From positions 1 through 29,933 of the forward strand of contig JBCCTV010000010.1 of NCBI GenBank assembly GCA_039197915.1: a stretch of DNA of 29,933 nt, written 5' to 3'. The notes beneath the pieces were generated by a model that was not told where the DNA came from, ran no database searches, and saw only the letters and a program-made list of their open reading frames with translations. Shown one piece after another: positions 16,667-24,703 of the stretch. The DNA is from JAJFFW01 sp039197915. GTDB taxonomy: Bacteria; Pseudomonadota; Alphaproteobacteria; Caulobacterales; Parvularculaceae. Position 1 is the stretch's first letter, and every line of letters starts with the position of its first letter. The translations under genes and the position numbers were made by a program.

Positions 16667-16693
16667 ACGTTGGTTACACCCTGTGTCCAACGT
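16667..16693. promoter_or_regulatory. Interrupted palindrome in the TonB-receptor leader
   Basis: ACGTTGG (16667-16673) and CCAACGT (16687-16693) flank a nested ACAC (16676-16679) / GTGT (16683-16686). It lies 35-61 bases upstream of the receptor ATG. It could be an operator or a leader hairpin. Confidence 0.4.
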
Positions 16694-17032
16694 TCATCAC
16701 GCCAGATGTCATAGTGCGAATGATCTGCCTAGTGCGCGAAAAACACATGCTGCATCGCACAACACCTTTGCGTAGTAATGAGCGCAGATTGGAACACAAC
16801 CGACGGCAATTCCACCCAACGATAATGTTTTGCGTAGCGATTTTGCAGAATTTTTGCGAATTTCGTAACAAACATTTTGGGTGAAACCCGCGTGCAACAC
16901 AATTGTTCGTTAACCGATTGGTAAGAGTTTTTTCATTCTCCGCCTTCGCCAAAAGGCCCCGACGCGCCGCAAAAAGCCCCCTAACACGCGGCGCAATTAA
17001 ATCGTAACGTTCACGATAGGGATCGTTTTTTC

Positions 17033-17042
17033 CGCAGCTGCG
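17033..17042. promoter_or_regulatory. 10-bp palindrome CGCAGCTGCG
   Basis: A perfect palindrome 71 bp upstream of the alpha/beta-hydrolase ATG, flanked by T-rich and A-rich sequence. It may be a regulator site, but short palindromes occur by chance. Confidence 0.25.
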
Positions 17043-17113
17043 AAATACACTCGACGCGACACAAACCCAACAGTTACGGTTCGCTGACATAATTAAAGAC
17101 GAAGGTTTACGCC

Positions 17114-18319
17114 ATGCAGAGATTCCCCCGCCCCAAAGGTCGCTTAGGCGTTTCGGCTTTTATGCTGCTGGCGGCGACGGCCTGCGGGCAGTCTGTCGAC
17201 GAAACTGTAAGCGACGCTGCGAATACGAGCGCCGATGCGGCCGAAGCCGAGATAGAAACTATGTCACCGACAGCTCCGGGTGACGCGTCGGAACAGCTGC
17301 AACAAGCATTTTCGGTGACGCTGCCGCCCTTCCCTGATTTGCCGGCCCCTAAGGCGGACCTGAGCGACGCCGCGACAGGCCTTGTCTATTTCAACACTCG
17401 AAGCCCCTACGATTTTAGCGTTGTACTGAATGATTACGAGAAAGCGACGCCGACTGTAGGAATGGGAACGCTCGTTCTCCCTGACGGCGCCTCAGCGGAA
17501 AATCCTGTTCCCGCCATGATTATCCTGCATGGCAGCGGTGGAATTAAAGAAGGTCGCGAATTCAAATACGCTGAGCTCTTTGCGGAAAACGGCGTTGCGA
17601 GCTTCGTAGTTGATTACTACGCGCCGCGCGGCGCGACGGAGAACACACCTTACCAATTAAAGACTATGGCGACGACCGATATTGACGTGCTTGCCGACGC
17701 CTACGCCGCCTTAAAGTTTGTAGGCACGCACCCGGCAATCGACGCCGAACGCATTGGCGTAACGGGTTACTCCTACGGCGGCATGGCCACACGCTACGCT
17801 CTGGACGCACGGATGAAAGACATCATGGCCCCGGAAACGCCTCCATTCGCCTTGCATATAGACGTATACGGACCTTGTTTTCAAAAACTTGGCGCCACAA
17901 AGACCACCGGCGCGCCCTACCTCGCTATATATGGCGATGAGGATAATTCTGTAGATCCAGACGCCTGCCAAATCGTTCAAAATGAAATAAAAGCGGGCGG
18001 CAGCAGCGTTGAAGCCCATTTGATGCCAGGCGCGGGACATGCATGGGAGAACGACCAAGCCCGCGCGGAAACACCTCTGCCTTACGTTCGTGATTGCTGG
18101 TTTGATTATGCGCCGGAAACAGGGGCCTTACTGATTAATGGCGTCGATGCAGGTTCGCCGCCCCTCGATGCGACCCGAGATGAACGCGCACAGTTCCGCG
18201 CAAGCCTTGCTGAACTGGCTGGGCCATGCGTCGGCGTTGGTTACATCGTTGGATCTGATCCTGAAACGGATCAAAAGGCAAAAGCGCTTATGCTCGATTT
18301 TATGCGCGATAATTTTTAG
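17114..18319 (+). CDS. Dienelactone-hydrolase-like alpha/beta hydrolase, lipoprotein
   Basis: 401 residues. The N-terminus is a lipoprotein signal: basic PKGR, hydrophobic core, lipobox LAATAC with Cys24, then a long acidic Ser/Ala-rich linker. The hydrolase domain starts near residue 90. It shows ILHGSGG (oxyanion loop, 137-143), the nucleophile elbow GYSYGG with S220, YGDEDNSVD with the likely acid at D276 or D281, and GAGHAW with H309, a full catalytic triad. The order fits dienelactone hydrolase and related esterases. Being lipidated, it would act in the periplasm, perhaps on ester bonds of an imported compound. It diverges from the TonB receptor, supporting a shared regulation region. 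Confidence 0.9.
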   Translation: MQRFPRPKGRLGVSAFMLLAATACGQSVDETVSDAANTSADAAEAEIETMSPTAPGDASEQLQQAFSVTLPPFPDLPAPKADLSDAATGLVYFNTRSPYDFSVVLNDYEKATPTVGMGTLVLPDGASAENPVPAMIILHGSGGIKEGREFKYAELFAENGVASFVVDYYAPRGATENTPYQLKTMATTDIDVLADAYAALKFVGTHPAIDAERIGVTGYSYGGMATRYALDARMKDIMAPETPPFALHIDVYGPCFQKLGATKTTGAPYLAIYGDEDNSVDPDACQIVQNEIKAGGSSVEAHLMPGAGHAWENDQARAETPLPYVRDCWFDYAPETGALLINGVDAGSPPLDATRDERAQFRASLAELAGPCVGVGYIVGSDPETDQKAKALMLDFMRDNF

Positions 18320-18401
18320 CCATTACCTACCGCGGTGCGATCCAGGGGCAGTCTTTAAACGGGCCCCGCCAGCCATTTTTTTATTCGGGTCTTACCTCGA
18401 A

Positions 18402-19268
18402 CTAAATTCCAAAGACACGGGCCGCATTCTCGTAAAGAAATTTAGGCCAAACATCCTCTTTCAGCGGAACAATGGGCATGTCCTTGAAAATACGGTCGAG
18501 GCTCAGCCCCATTGGAAAGTAGCCAGCATAAATAACTTTTTCCGCACCACGCGTATTCGCATAGTCGATGATTTCTTTCGGATAGTGCTTCGGGGCAAAG
18601 GCGCTCGTTGAGTAGTAAAGATTTGGATATTTCAGCATCAACTTCACAGCCAGCGCCTGCCAGGGCTCGGCCCCGTGTCGCATGACGATTTTCAGCTCCG
18701 GAAAAAACCAACAAACTTCGTCGAGGTGCTCGACCTTTTGGGTTTCCATTGGGATGCGGGGGCCCGGCACGCCGACATTCAACAAGATTGGAATATCGAG
18801 TTCAACGCAAGCGGCGTAAATGGGATACATCCGCTTATCGTTGATCGCGATCTGCGGACAGGTTCCTGCTGGAAAAACGCTTGCGGCCTTAATTTCGAAA
18901 TCTTGGTGCAGCCGCTTTAGCCGACGCACTTCCTCCATGCCAAGATTGGGGTTTAGCGGCGCATCGAAGAAAAATCGCTCCGGGTGGGTTTCTTTAGCCC
19001 GGATAGACGTGGCGTCCTCATTGAACCCCACAAGTGCTTTTTCAATATTAAAGCGATCGAGCTGGTCTACGGTCCAAGCAACAAAATCATCAGTGTCAGC
19101 TGTTTCCGGAATGTCCTTAAACATATATTGCGCCGGCATCGCGAACATATCACGACTTTCCTGGTCCATCAAAAGGGGTCTGAAGCTATCATACCAATCG
19201 GACCGGTCCTCGTTTGTGGGGATACCGACCATCGTGTCGATGATTTTTAGATCACTTGGAAAAGTCAT
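18402..19268 (-). CDS. Amidohydrolase-2 (ACMSD-like) family protein lacking usual metal ligands
   Basis: A 288-residue TIM-barrel protein of the amidohydrolase-2/ACMSD-like family, judged by IID at the N-terminus, HPERFF, NPNLGMEEVRRL, IYAACVELDIPILLNVG, MRHGAEPW, YPNLYYSTS, and the C-terminal LYENAARVFGI that matches the usual NAxRxFGL ending. The family normally has DxHxH near the N-terminus, a His in strand 5 and an Asp in GSDYP. Here these read D-T-M13-V-G15, N164 in LLNVG and Y250 in AGYFP. H198 is kept. Metal binding is therefore doubtful, and the protein may catalyse a metal-free reaction or bind a ligand. It lies 14 bp after the acyl-CoA synthetase gene, so the two are an operon. Confidence 0.85.
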   Translation of the reverse strand: MTFPSDLKIIDTMVGIPTNEDRSDWYDSFRPLLMDQESRDMFAMPAQYMFKDIPETADTDDFVAWTVDQLDRFNIEKALVGFNEDATSIRAKETHPERFFFDAPLNPNLGMEEVRRLKRLHQDFEIKAASVFPAGTCPQIAINDKRMYPIYAACVELDIPILLNVGVPGPRIPMETQKVEHLDEVCWFFPELKIVMRHGAEPWQALAVKLMLKYPNLYYSTSAFAPKHYPKEIIDYANTRGAEKVIYAGYFPMGLSLDRIFKDMPIVPLKEDVWPKFLYENAARVFGI

Positions 19269-19282
19269 TTGTATCGCGCCTT

Positions 19283-21019
19283 TTAATCCTGGTTCAGAAA
19301 TTCTTCGCGCAACGCGGCCTTGTTTACTTTACCCATGGCGTTTCTCTCAAAAGGTGTGCTCCGGATAGAAATCTGTTTTGGCCGTCGGTAGGCTGGGAGG
19401 TTTTCGTCGCTATGGCTTATTAAGTCGTGTACGGACAGATCTTGCCCATTTGCGGAGGTCGCGACCACAACCAATTGCTCGCCAAGCCTTGGATCGGGTA
19501 TGCCAAACGCCACAGCGTCTTCCACAAGAGGATGACGTTTTATCGCCTGCTCGACCTCAACGCAGTAAATATTTTCACCGCCGGAGATCACCATATCCGT
19601 CTTTCGATCAACAACGAAAATATAGCCTTCATCGTTCATGCGCCCGATATCGCCGGTTGCAAACCATCCATCGGCGTTCTTGCCATAAAGTTCACCGTTC
19701 GCCCGGCGATAGCCTTTCATCAGAACGGCGCCTTTTACGTGTATTTCGCCAACATCCCCTAGGGCGCACGAATTTCCCTGATCATCAACAATCCGAACAT
19801 CAACCATCGGTAAAACGCGCCCGGCGCTTTCCGGATATTTCAGGTATTCCGGACCCGTTGCTTGTGAGACGGCGCCGCTTGTTTCAGTCATGCCGTAGCC
19901 AGCGCCAATGAAGGCTTGCGGAAATTTTTCTTGCAACGTGTTCAGAAGGTTTACCGGCAGCGCCTGCCCGCCGGAGGAAAATGACCGCAGGCTCGGCAAC
20001 TCTCGCTCACCCAGCGACGGCTCGTTGACAATATCCCACAGCATGGTTGGCACGCCAGCAAGCGCTGTAATCGCCTCAACCGCAACAAGGTCAAGCGCTC
20101 TCGCCGGGTCCCACTTCTGCATAATGACGACCTTTCCGCCACCCGTCAGCATCGGGAGGAACGTCGCGTTGCAACCGCTCGTGTGAAAGAGCGGAAAGAC
20201 AAGCAGTGAAGAGGCCTGGGGCATTTGCGCTGCGATTTGCTCAGCGGTCGCTCCGTAAGCCTCGGCCATACGTTCAACGATTGCGGCGCGTGCGAGTTCT
20301 GTGTTCATGACGCCGGTGACAACATTTCGGTGGGTCAGTGCTGCGGCCTTGGCGCGACCGGTCGTGCCCGACGTAAAGAGTAAAACCGCCACATCGTCGG
20401 GCGACGCCGCTGAAGGTCCTGATCCACCACTAGACCCGCCACTAGGCGCTCGAGCGTCCTCAAAACTGATCACGCCTGGCGCCCCACCAACCGTCTGTTT
20501 TTCGCTCAGTCTACTGATCACAGAGGGCAACGTGCAGCCAACTTCCCGCAAGGCGGCATATCTGCGTTCGTCCGCCACGAGCAGCGCGGCGGCGCTGTCC
20601 TCAACTTGCTCAAGAAGTTTCTCGCCATTCAACCGACTGTTAATAAGCGCGGGCACGCCGCCCGCGAAGATGACGCCCGCATAGGCGATCATCCAGTCCA
20701 CAGCATTTTGCATGGCGATCGCGACAACGCTACGAGCCTTAAGGTCAGGCCGAGCAATGAGCCAAGCTGAGAACTGGTCGGCGCGTTCAAAAAAGTCGCT
20801 GAAGGTCAGGCGCTGATCATCCTGCACCAAAAATTCTGTATCACCATAATCTCGTGCACGATTGAGAAGCTCGACGAGGGTTGGTGGTGCATTTTTGAAG
20901 GTGCGTATTTCGGCGTCGTCAATTATCTGTTTACTGACTTCAAAAGCGCCGTCGGCGCCAAGAAGCCTCTCCATAATCGGGTCTGCCTTCGCCTGAGCAG
21001 GTTTTTCAGTTGTGGTCAT
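19283..21019 (-). CDS. AMP-forming acyl-CoA synthetase
   Basis: A 578-residue member of the acyl-activating (ANL) superfamily, normal length. It converts a carboxylic acid, ATP and CoA to acyl-CoA, AMP and PPi through an acyl-adenylate. Motifs: LLFTSGTTGRAKAA (about 213-226, the P-loop, with Ala replacing the usual Pro), GYGMTETSG, GWFATGDIGRMNDEGY, VDRKTDMVISGGENIY, and the C-terminal NAMGKVNK with the adenylation lysine. A Gly/Ser-rich patch (about 193-204) just before the P-loop is unusual and may be a flexible linker. The chain-length preference cannot be read. It leads the operon with the amidohydrolase-like gene and diverges from the SDR at 21199, suggesting activation of an acid made by that pathway. 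Confidence 0.95.
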   Translation of the reverse strand: MTTTEKPAQAKADPIMERLLGADGAFEVSKQIIDDAEIRTFKNAPPTLVELLNRARDYGDTEFLVQDDQRLTFSDFFERADQFSAWLIARPDLKARSVVAIAMQNAVDWMIAYAGVIFAGGVPALINSRLNGEKLLEQVEDSAAALLVADERRYAALREVGCTLPSVISRLSEKQTVGGAPGVISFEDARAPSGGSSGGSGPSAASPDDVAVLLFTSGTTGRAKAAALTHRNVVTGVMNTELARAAIVERMAEAYGATAEQIAAQMPQASSLLVFPLFHTSGCNATFLPMLTGGGKVVIMQKWDPARALDLVAVEAITALAGVPTMLWDIVNEPSLGERELPSLRSFSSGGQALPVNLLNTLQEKFPQAFIGAGYGMTETSGAVSQATGPEYLKYPESAGRVLPMVDVRIVDDQGNSCALGDVGEIHVKGAVLMKGYRRANGELYGKNADGWFATGDIGRMNDEGYIFVVDRKTDMVISGGENIYCVEVEQAIKRHPLVEDAVAFGIPDPRLGEQLVVVATSANGQDLSVHDLISHSDENLPAYRRPKQISIRSTPFERNAMGKVNKAALREEFLNQD

Positions 21020-21089
21020 CTTTTTCTTCGCCCAACAAAACGCGTTTCTAAATCGCCAAAACCTAAAAAACGCCAGCTTTCATTTTCCA

Positions 21090-21102
21090 CGAAAAATTTT
21101 CG
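21090..21102. promoter_or_regulatory. Dyad CGAAAA-A-TTTTCG between acyl-CoA synthetase and SDR
   Basis: A perfect 6-1-6 AT-rich dyad in the 179-bp divergent gap, 97 bp upstream of the SDR start and 71 bp upstream of the synthetase start. AT-rich dyads with a TTTT core are a shape used by Lrp/AsnC regulators, two of which are encoded at 24242-25164; the link is inference. Confidence 0.4.
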
Positions 21103-21198
21103 AAATTCTACGCACAAGCGCATAGCGCAGGCGGTTAGGGGTTGCAAATGCGTAACATTTCGGGCCCGATCCTACGAAATAAAATGGGAGCAAACGCG

Positions 21199-22023
21199 AT
21201 GGAGCTTGAAGGAAAAGCAATCATTGTTACGGGCGCGGGCCAAGGTATCGGACAGGCGACGGTTAAGAAATTGGCCGAACGCGGCGCACGCGTCGCCGCC
21301 TTTGATTTAAACGGCGATGCGGCGCGCGAGAGTATTACGTCCGCAGGCGGCGGCGACCATACCGCCGAGGCTGTGGACGTTTCCGATAGTGTTGCCGTGA
21401 GAAACGCCGTTCGAAAAGCGCGCGACGCCTTTGGCCGCCTCGACGGCGCCGTTAACAACGCCGGCATTGGACAAGCCCCAAATGATGGTTCCGATGCGTT
21501 TTACGCCTCAATGGCCGCGCGCAATGACGAACTTTCGCGCGGCGAGGCGCCGACAACATTTGTAGACCACCTCATCCATATGGAAGATGACGGGTGGCGC
21601 GGGGTCATGAAAGTGAACCTCGACGGCGCATTTTTCGTCTGCCGTGAGACCGTTCGGGTGATGGCGGAGGACGGCCATGGCGGCGCGATCGTCAATATAT
21701 CATCGACCTCGGCACAGTCCGGCGAAGGGTCTCCCCACCACGTCACATCGAAGGCCGCATTAATTGGGTTGACCCGGCAATTATCACGAGAACTTGCGGC
21801 ACGGAATATCCGTGTCAACGCCGTTGCGCCAGGACCGACAGATACCCCTATCATGGCGAATGTTCCGCCAGAATGGATTGCGAGCATGGAAGCGGCCGTG
21901 CCGCTCGGTCGTATGGCGTCGCCTGACGAGATCGGCAGCGCCGTCGCCTATCTATTGTCAGATGGGGCGACATTTGTAACGGGCAGCGTGCTCGTTGCGA
22001 ATGGCGGCTCTTATATGTTTTGA
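21199..22023 (+). CDS. SDR-family protein with catalytic Tyr replaced by His
   Basis: 274 residues from the ATG at 21199, which has GGGAG eight bases upstream and gives the classic MELEGKAIIVTG opening; an in-frame ATG at 21142 would add 19 unlikely residues. Motifs: TGAGQGIG (11-18), D39 after strand 2 suggesting NAD preference, VDVSD, NNAG (86-89), N140 in KVNLDG, S168 in NISS, and K185. The tyrosine position is H181 (HVTSK), 13 residues after S168. Residues 91-132 hold an insertion of about 20 residues relative to compact SDRs, which probably shapes the pocket. The C-terminus GSVLVANGGSYMF is typical. A His at this place may still act as an acid/base, or the enzyme may have a different role. 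It faces the acyl-CoA synthetase divergently. Confidence 0.9.
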   Translation: MELEGKAIIVTGAGQGIGQATVKKLAERGARVAAFDLNGDAARESITSAGGGDHTAEAVDVSDSVAVRNAVRKARDAFGRLDGAVNNAGIGQAPNDGSDAFYASMAARNDELSRGEAPTTFVDHLIHMEDDGWRGVMKVNLDGAFFVCRETVRVMAEDGHGGAIVNISSTSAQSGEGSPHHVTSKAALIGLTRQLSRELAARNIRVNAVAPGPTDTPIMANVPPEWIASMEAAVPLGRMASPDEIGSAVAYLLSDGATFVTGSVLVANGGSYMF

Positions 22024-22060
22024 TCATGGAGGCGGTGACCAGCGGGAGCGCTTGACCCTT

Positions 22061-22087
22061 GGTCGGAGCACGAATAGGTCGGAGCAC
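22061..22087. repeat. Two 11-bp direct repeats GGTCGGAGCAC
   Basis: Copies at 22061-22071 and 22077-22087, 16-bp period, in the 63-bp gap between the convergent SDR and MFS genes; the second touches the MFS stop. Probably a small local duplication. No classic terminator was seen here. Confidence 0.6.
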
Positions 22088-23376
22088 TAAAATGACGCCG
22101 CCAATGCCCTCGTATCGTTTTCCAGGCTTTCTCCAGCTTTTATTATACAGTAAGCGGACGGAATACTTGCGAGCAGGGTAAGCGATAAGCTGTAGCGAAT
22201 GCTCTGCGTATCAAACGCGCCTGCGAGCATATCGGTCGCAAAGCCCGCGAACTGAACGCCGCCGACAAGACCGGAAAACGCCAAGGCAAATCCCCAAACG
22301 GATGTTGCGGTCGCTCTAACGCGCGCAGGCAAAACGTCCTGCATCGCGGATTGTAGGGCGACAACCCACCCGCCGCCGAAAATGCCAGCGGGGATTGCAG
22401 CGAAGGTCGCAAGATTTGCTGACGGCGAAAAGGCGGCGAGGATCATAAACGCCATGCTCAAAAAGACGCCGCCTGCTGCAAACCGCAGGGGCCAGCGCCG
22501 GTCGCTCGATGCGAGGCGATCGGATAACCAGCCACACAGGAGAACGCCCGCCAATCCGCTCAAACCAAATGACAAACCGAACCGAGAATTCGCTTCCGTA
22601 ACGCCAAGCTCAAAAGCGCGGGCGAACAATGTCGGTCCCCAAAACCCGAAGCCATAACCGGCAAAGCCCCCAAGCGCGCTGCCGATCACCATGTAACGGT
22701 AGCTAGGCGTCCGCCACAATGTCTTCAGTCCCGTTACGAGTGCAGGCGCTGGCGACGGCGCGGTCGCTTTTTCGTCGAGCCGACCACGCGCGGGCTCTCT
22801 CACGGTGAACCAGGTGAGCGCTCCGAGCAAAACGCCCGGCGCCCCCAATAACAAAAAGGCCATGCGCCAATCATACGCCTCTGCGATCGCAGCCCCCCCG
22901 ATTAAGCCGCTGATCTGCCCCGCATAGACACCGATATTTAGGATTGCGAAGGCAAAAGCGCGCCGCCTGGGCGGGAAATAATCAGATAACAGAGAATAAG
23001 CTGGGGCCAGAAAAGCCGCCTCGCCTATGCCGACACCGATCCGCGCCAACGCAAACGTCCACGCTTTATCAGAGAGCCCGCTCAACACGGTAAAAGCGCT
23101 CCACACAACGGCGCCGATCGAAATAATCATCACACGCGACCGCTCATCTGCGAGCCGCGCAATCGGTATTGCGATCGTCGTATAAAAAAGGGCGAATGCC
23201 GGGCCGATTAAGAAGCCCATGAACGTATCGGAGACGTCGAGCGACGCTTTTATCGGCTCAAGCAAGCCCGCAGCCAGGTAACGATCAACGTAATTGACCG
23301 TATACAGAAGCAAAAGCATAAATAAGACGTATGCTGCATAGCCGCTTTGTTTACGTTCTTCAGCTTTGCCAGCCAT
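22087..23376 (-). CDS. Spinster-type MFS transporter
   Basis: A 429-residue integral membrane protein with about 12 hydrophobic helices and the MFS motif A-like RLADERSR after helix 2. The N-terminal YTVNYVDRYLAAGLLEPIKASLDVSD and the GEAAFLAPAYSLLSDYFPPRRRAFAFAIL block are typical of the spinster (Spns-like) subfamily, often annotated in bacteria near steroid, aromatic or lipid catabolic genes. It would move a lipophilic or acidic compound across the inner membrane; direction and substrate are unknown. It is convergent with the SDR at 21199 and divergent from the NTF2-like gene at 23597. Confidence 0.92.
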   Translation of the reverse strand: MAGKAEERKQSGYAAYVLFMLLLLYTVNYVDRYLAAGLLEPIKASLDVSDTFMGFLIGPAFALFYTTIAIPIARLADERSRVMIISIGAVVWSAFTVLSGLSDKAWTFALARIGVGIGEAAFLAPAYSLLSDYFPPRRRAFAFAILNIGVYAGQISGLIGGAAIAEAYDWRMAFLLLGAPGVLLGALTWFTVREPARGRLDEKATAPSPAPALVTGLKTLWRTPSYRYMVIGSALGGFAGYGFGFWGPTLFARAFELGVTEANSRFGLSFGLSGLAGVLLCGWLSDRLASSDRRWPLRFAAGGVFLSMAFMILAAFSPSANLATFAAIPAGIFGGGWVVALQSAMQDVLPARVRATATSVWGFALAFSGLVGGVQFAGFATDMLAGAFDTQSIRYSLSLTLLASIPSAYCIIKAGESLENDTRALAASF

Positions 23377-23596
23377 CCGACCCGCCCTGCGTTTGTGAGG
23401 AGCGCCCTTTGGCCTGTCGCCGGCGCAGAGTTCGCTTTAGGCACATGTTTTTGACTTAAGCTACGCAAATCATAAGAAAAACGTGTTGCCTTTGTGGTTT
23501 TTCGCAGTAATTTTTTATTTTAGCAACGCATTTCGCGTCATACCAACATTTCCTGTAAAGTGGCCGCTGGGACAAGAAAAGGGCGTCGAACAAATA

Positions 23597-24223
23597 ATGG
23601 AGCAATCGTCACTTGAAGCGCGTATCGCACGGCTCGAAGCGTTAGACGAAATCCGTCAGCTTGCGGCAAAATATTCGCTATCGCTCGACATGCGGGACTT
23701 GGATGCGCATGTGAACTTATTTGCGCCAGACATTCGGGTGTCACGGGAAAAAGTGGGCCGGGCCCACCTAAAGCGCTGGCTAGACGATACCCTGCGGTTG
23801 CAATTCACTGGCACGTCGCATCATATTGGCAATCACGTCATCGAATTTTCGTCTGTGTCGACCGCCCATGGCGTCGTTTACTCAAAAAACGAACATGAAA
23901 CCGGCGGTGAATGGGTCATCATGCAAATGGTGTATTGGGACGATTATGAGAAGATAGACGGCCGATGGTTATTTCGACGACGCCTTCCATGCTATTGGTA
24001 TGCGACGGATTTAAATAAACCGCCAGTCGGCGACAAAAAAATGCGTTGGCCAGGCCGTGAGCCCTATGAGGGCGCCTATCACGACCTATTTCCGAGTTAC
24101 AAAGAGTTTTGGATGAATAGGCCGACGACAGACGAACCAGAAGTCTCGCCGCCGGCGCCGATAGACGAATTTTTAAAGACGATGAGACGCGACGCGCCGG
24201 ATCCAAAAATACGCGTTCGCTAA
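23597..24223 (+). CDS. NTF2-like / SnoaL-type protein
   Basis: About 209 residues from the ATG at 23597. The frame opens at 23483, but its first 38 residues (LWFFAVIFYFSNAF and so on) cover the upstream AT-rich promoter-like sequence and are not family-like, so the later ATG is preferred. The start MEQSSLEARIARLEALDEIRQL, AAKYSLSLDMRDLDAHVNLFAPDIRV, HHIGNHVIEF and the GEWVIMQMVYWDDYEKIDGRWLFRRR strands fit the SnoaL_4 subgroup, whose members include ring-cleaving, isomerising and dehydratase-like enzymes in steroid and lipid pathways. A C-terminal tail of about 60 residues beyond the core (after RLPCYWYATD) is proline-rich and longer than in the minimal fold. It is divergent from the MFS gene. 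Confidence 0.85.
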   Translation: MEQSSLEARIARLEALDEIRQLAAKYSLSLDMRDLDAHVNLFAPDIRVSREKVGRAHLKRWLDDTLRLQFTGTSHHIGNHVIEFSSVSTAHGVVYSKNEHETGGEWVIMQMVYWDDYEKIDGRWLFRRRLPCYWYATDLNKPPVGDKKMRWPGREPYEGAYHDLFPSYKEFWMNRPTTDEPEVSPPAPIDEFLKTMRRDAPDPKIRVR

Positions 24224-24241
24224 ATGCTTGGTTGCGCCGGC

Positions 24242-24703
24242 TTAAAGCACCTTCCCCCAGCGATAATCAAACTTCAGGGTCTGTGTCGCAATACTCGTCT
24301 CTACCCGACGCACGCCCGTTATCTTCATCACATTTTCAGAAACGAAGGCGCTTAAGGCTTCGACGGAGTCCACAAGAACGATGACTAAAACATCGAAGCG
24401 ACCGAGCGTCGTTGCGACAAACCGGACGTTTTGCAATTCGCATAATTCTTCAGCCACCGAAGACAAAAGCGTCAGATCAACGCGCAACCCCACATAACAC
24501 AAAAGCGGATCGGCGACGTCGAGCTCCCTGGTCAACGCCGTAAACCGGATCGCTTTCTCGTCAACCATGCGCTTAACCCGCGCGCGCACCGTGCCTTCGG
24601 CAATGTTCAACTGCAGAGCGATTTCCCGGTTACTGATCCGAGCGTCCTCGGACAAATAGGAGAGAATGGAGAGGTCCGTTTCATCGAGAATGGCTTCAGT
24701 CAT
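24242..24703 (-). CDS. Lrp/AsnC-family transcriptional regulator
   Basis: 153 residues from the ATG at 24703. The helix-turn-helix is at about 8-50 (DETDLSILSYLSEDARISNREIALQLNIAEGTVRARVKRM), followed by the RAM ligand-binding/dimerisation domain (VRFVATTLGRFDVLVIVLVDSVEALSAF, KITGVRRVETSIATQTLKF). The ATG overlaps the stop of the upstream regulator gene in ATGA, so translation is coupled; an in-frame start at 24736 is less likely. Lrp/AsnC proteins sense amino acids or other small effectors and often control neighbouring transport and catabolism genes. It ends 18 bp from the convergent NTF2-like gene. Confidence 0.93.
   Translation of the reverse strand: MTEAILDETDLSILSYLSEDARISNREIALQLNIAEGTVRARVKRMVDEKAIRFTALTRELDVADPLLCYVGLRVDLTLLSSVAEELCELQNVRFVATTLGRFDVLVIVLVDSVEALSAFVSENVMKITGVRRVETSIATQTLKFDYRWGKVL

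Larger units (their letters stand above)
16633..17113. promoter_or_regulatory. Divergent intergenic region between TonB receptor and alpha/beta hydrolase
   Basis: 481 bp without a supported gene (a 138-codon minus-strand frame in it has no family features and no signal). It holds an interrupted dyad at 16667-16693, an AT-rich segment around 16841-16866, a GTTAACCG half-match to the Rieske palindrome at 16909-16916, and a CGCAGCTGCG palindrome at 17033-17042. Both flanking genes are likely controlled from here. Confidence 0.5.

Noticed and set aside
16674..17090. 138-codon minus-strand frame in the receptor/hydrolase gap
   Set aside because: It covers a promoter-like region with dyads and lacks any family feature or ribosome binding site.
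18345..18382. GGGGC/GCCCC hairpin followed by a T-run between the hydrolase and amidohydrolase genes
   Set aside because: Stem of only 5 bp, 13-base loop and 8 bases between stem and T-run; too weak to call a terminator.
23483..23596. Hydrophobic N-terminal extension of the NTF2-like protein as a signal peptide
   Set aside because: The 38 residues lie over AT-rich promoter-like DNA, and the family normally begins near the ATG at 23597.
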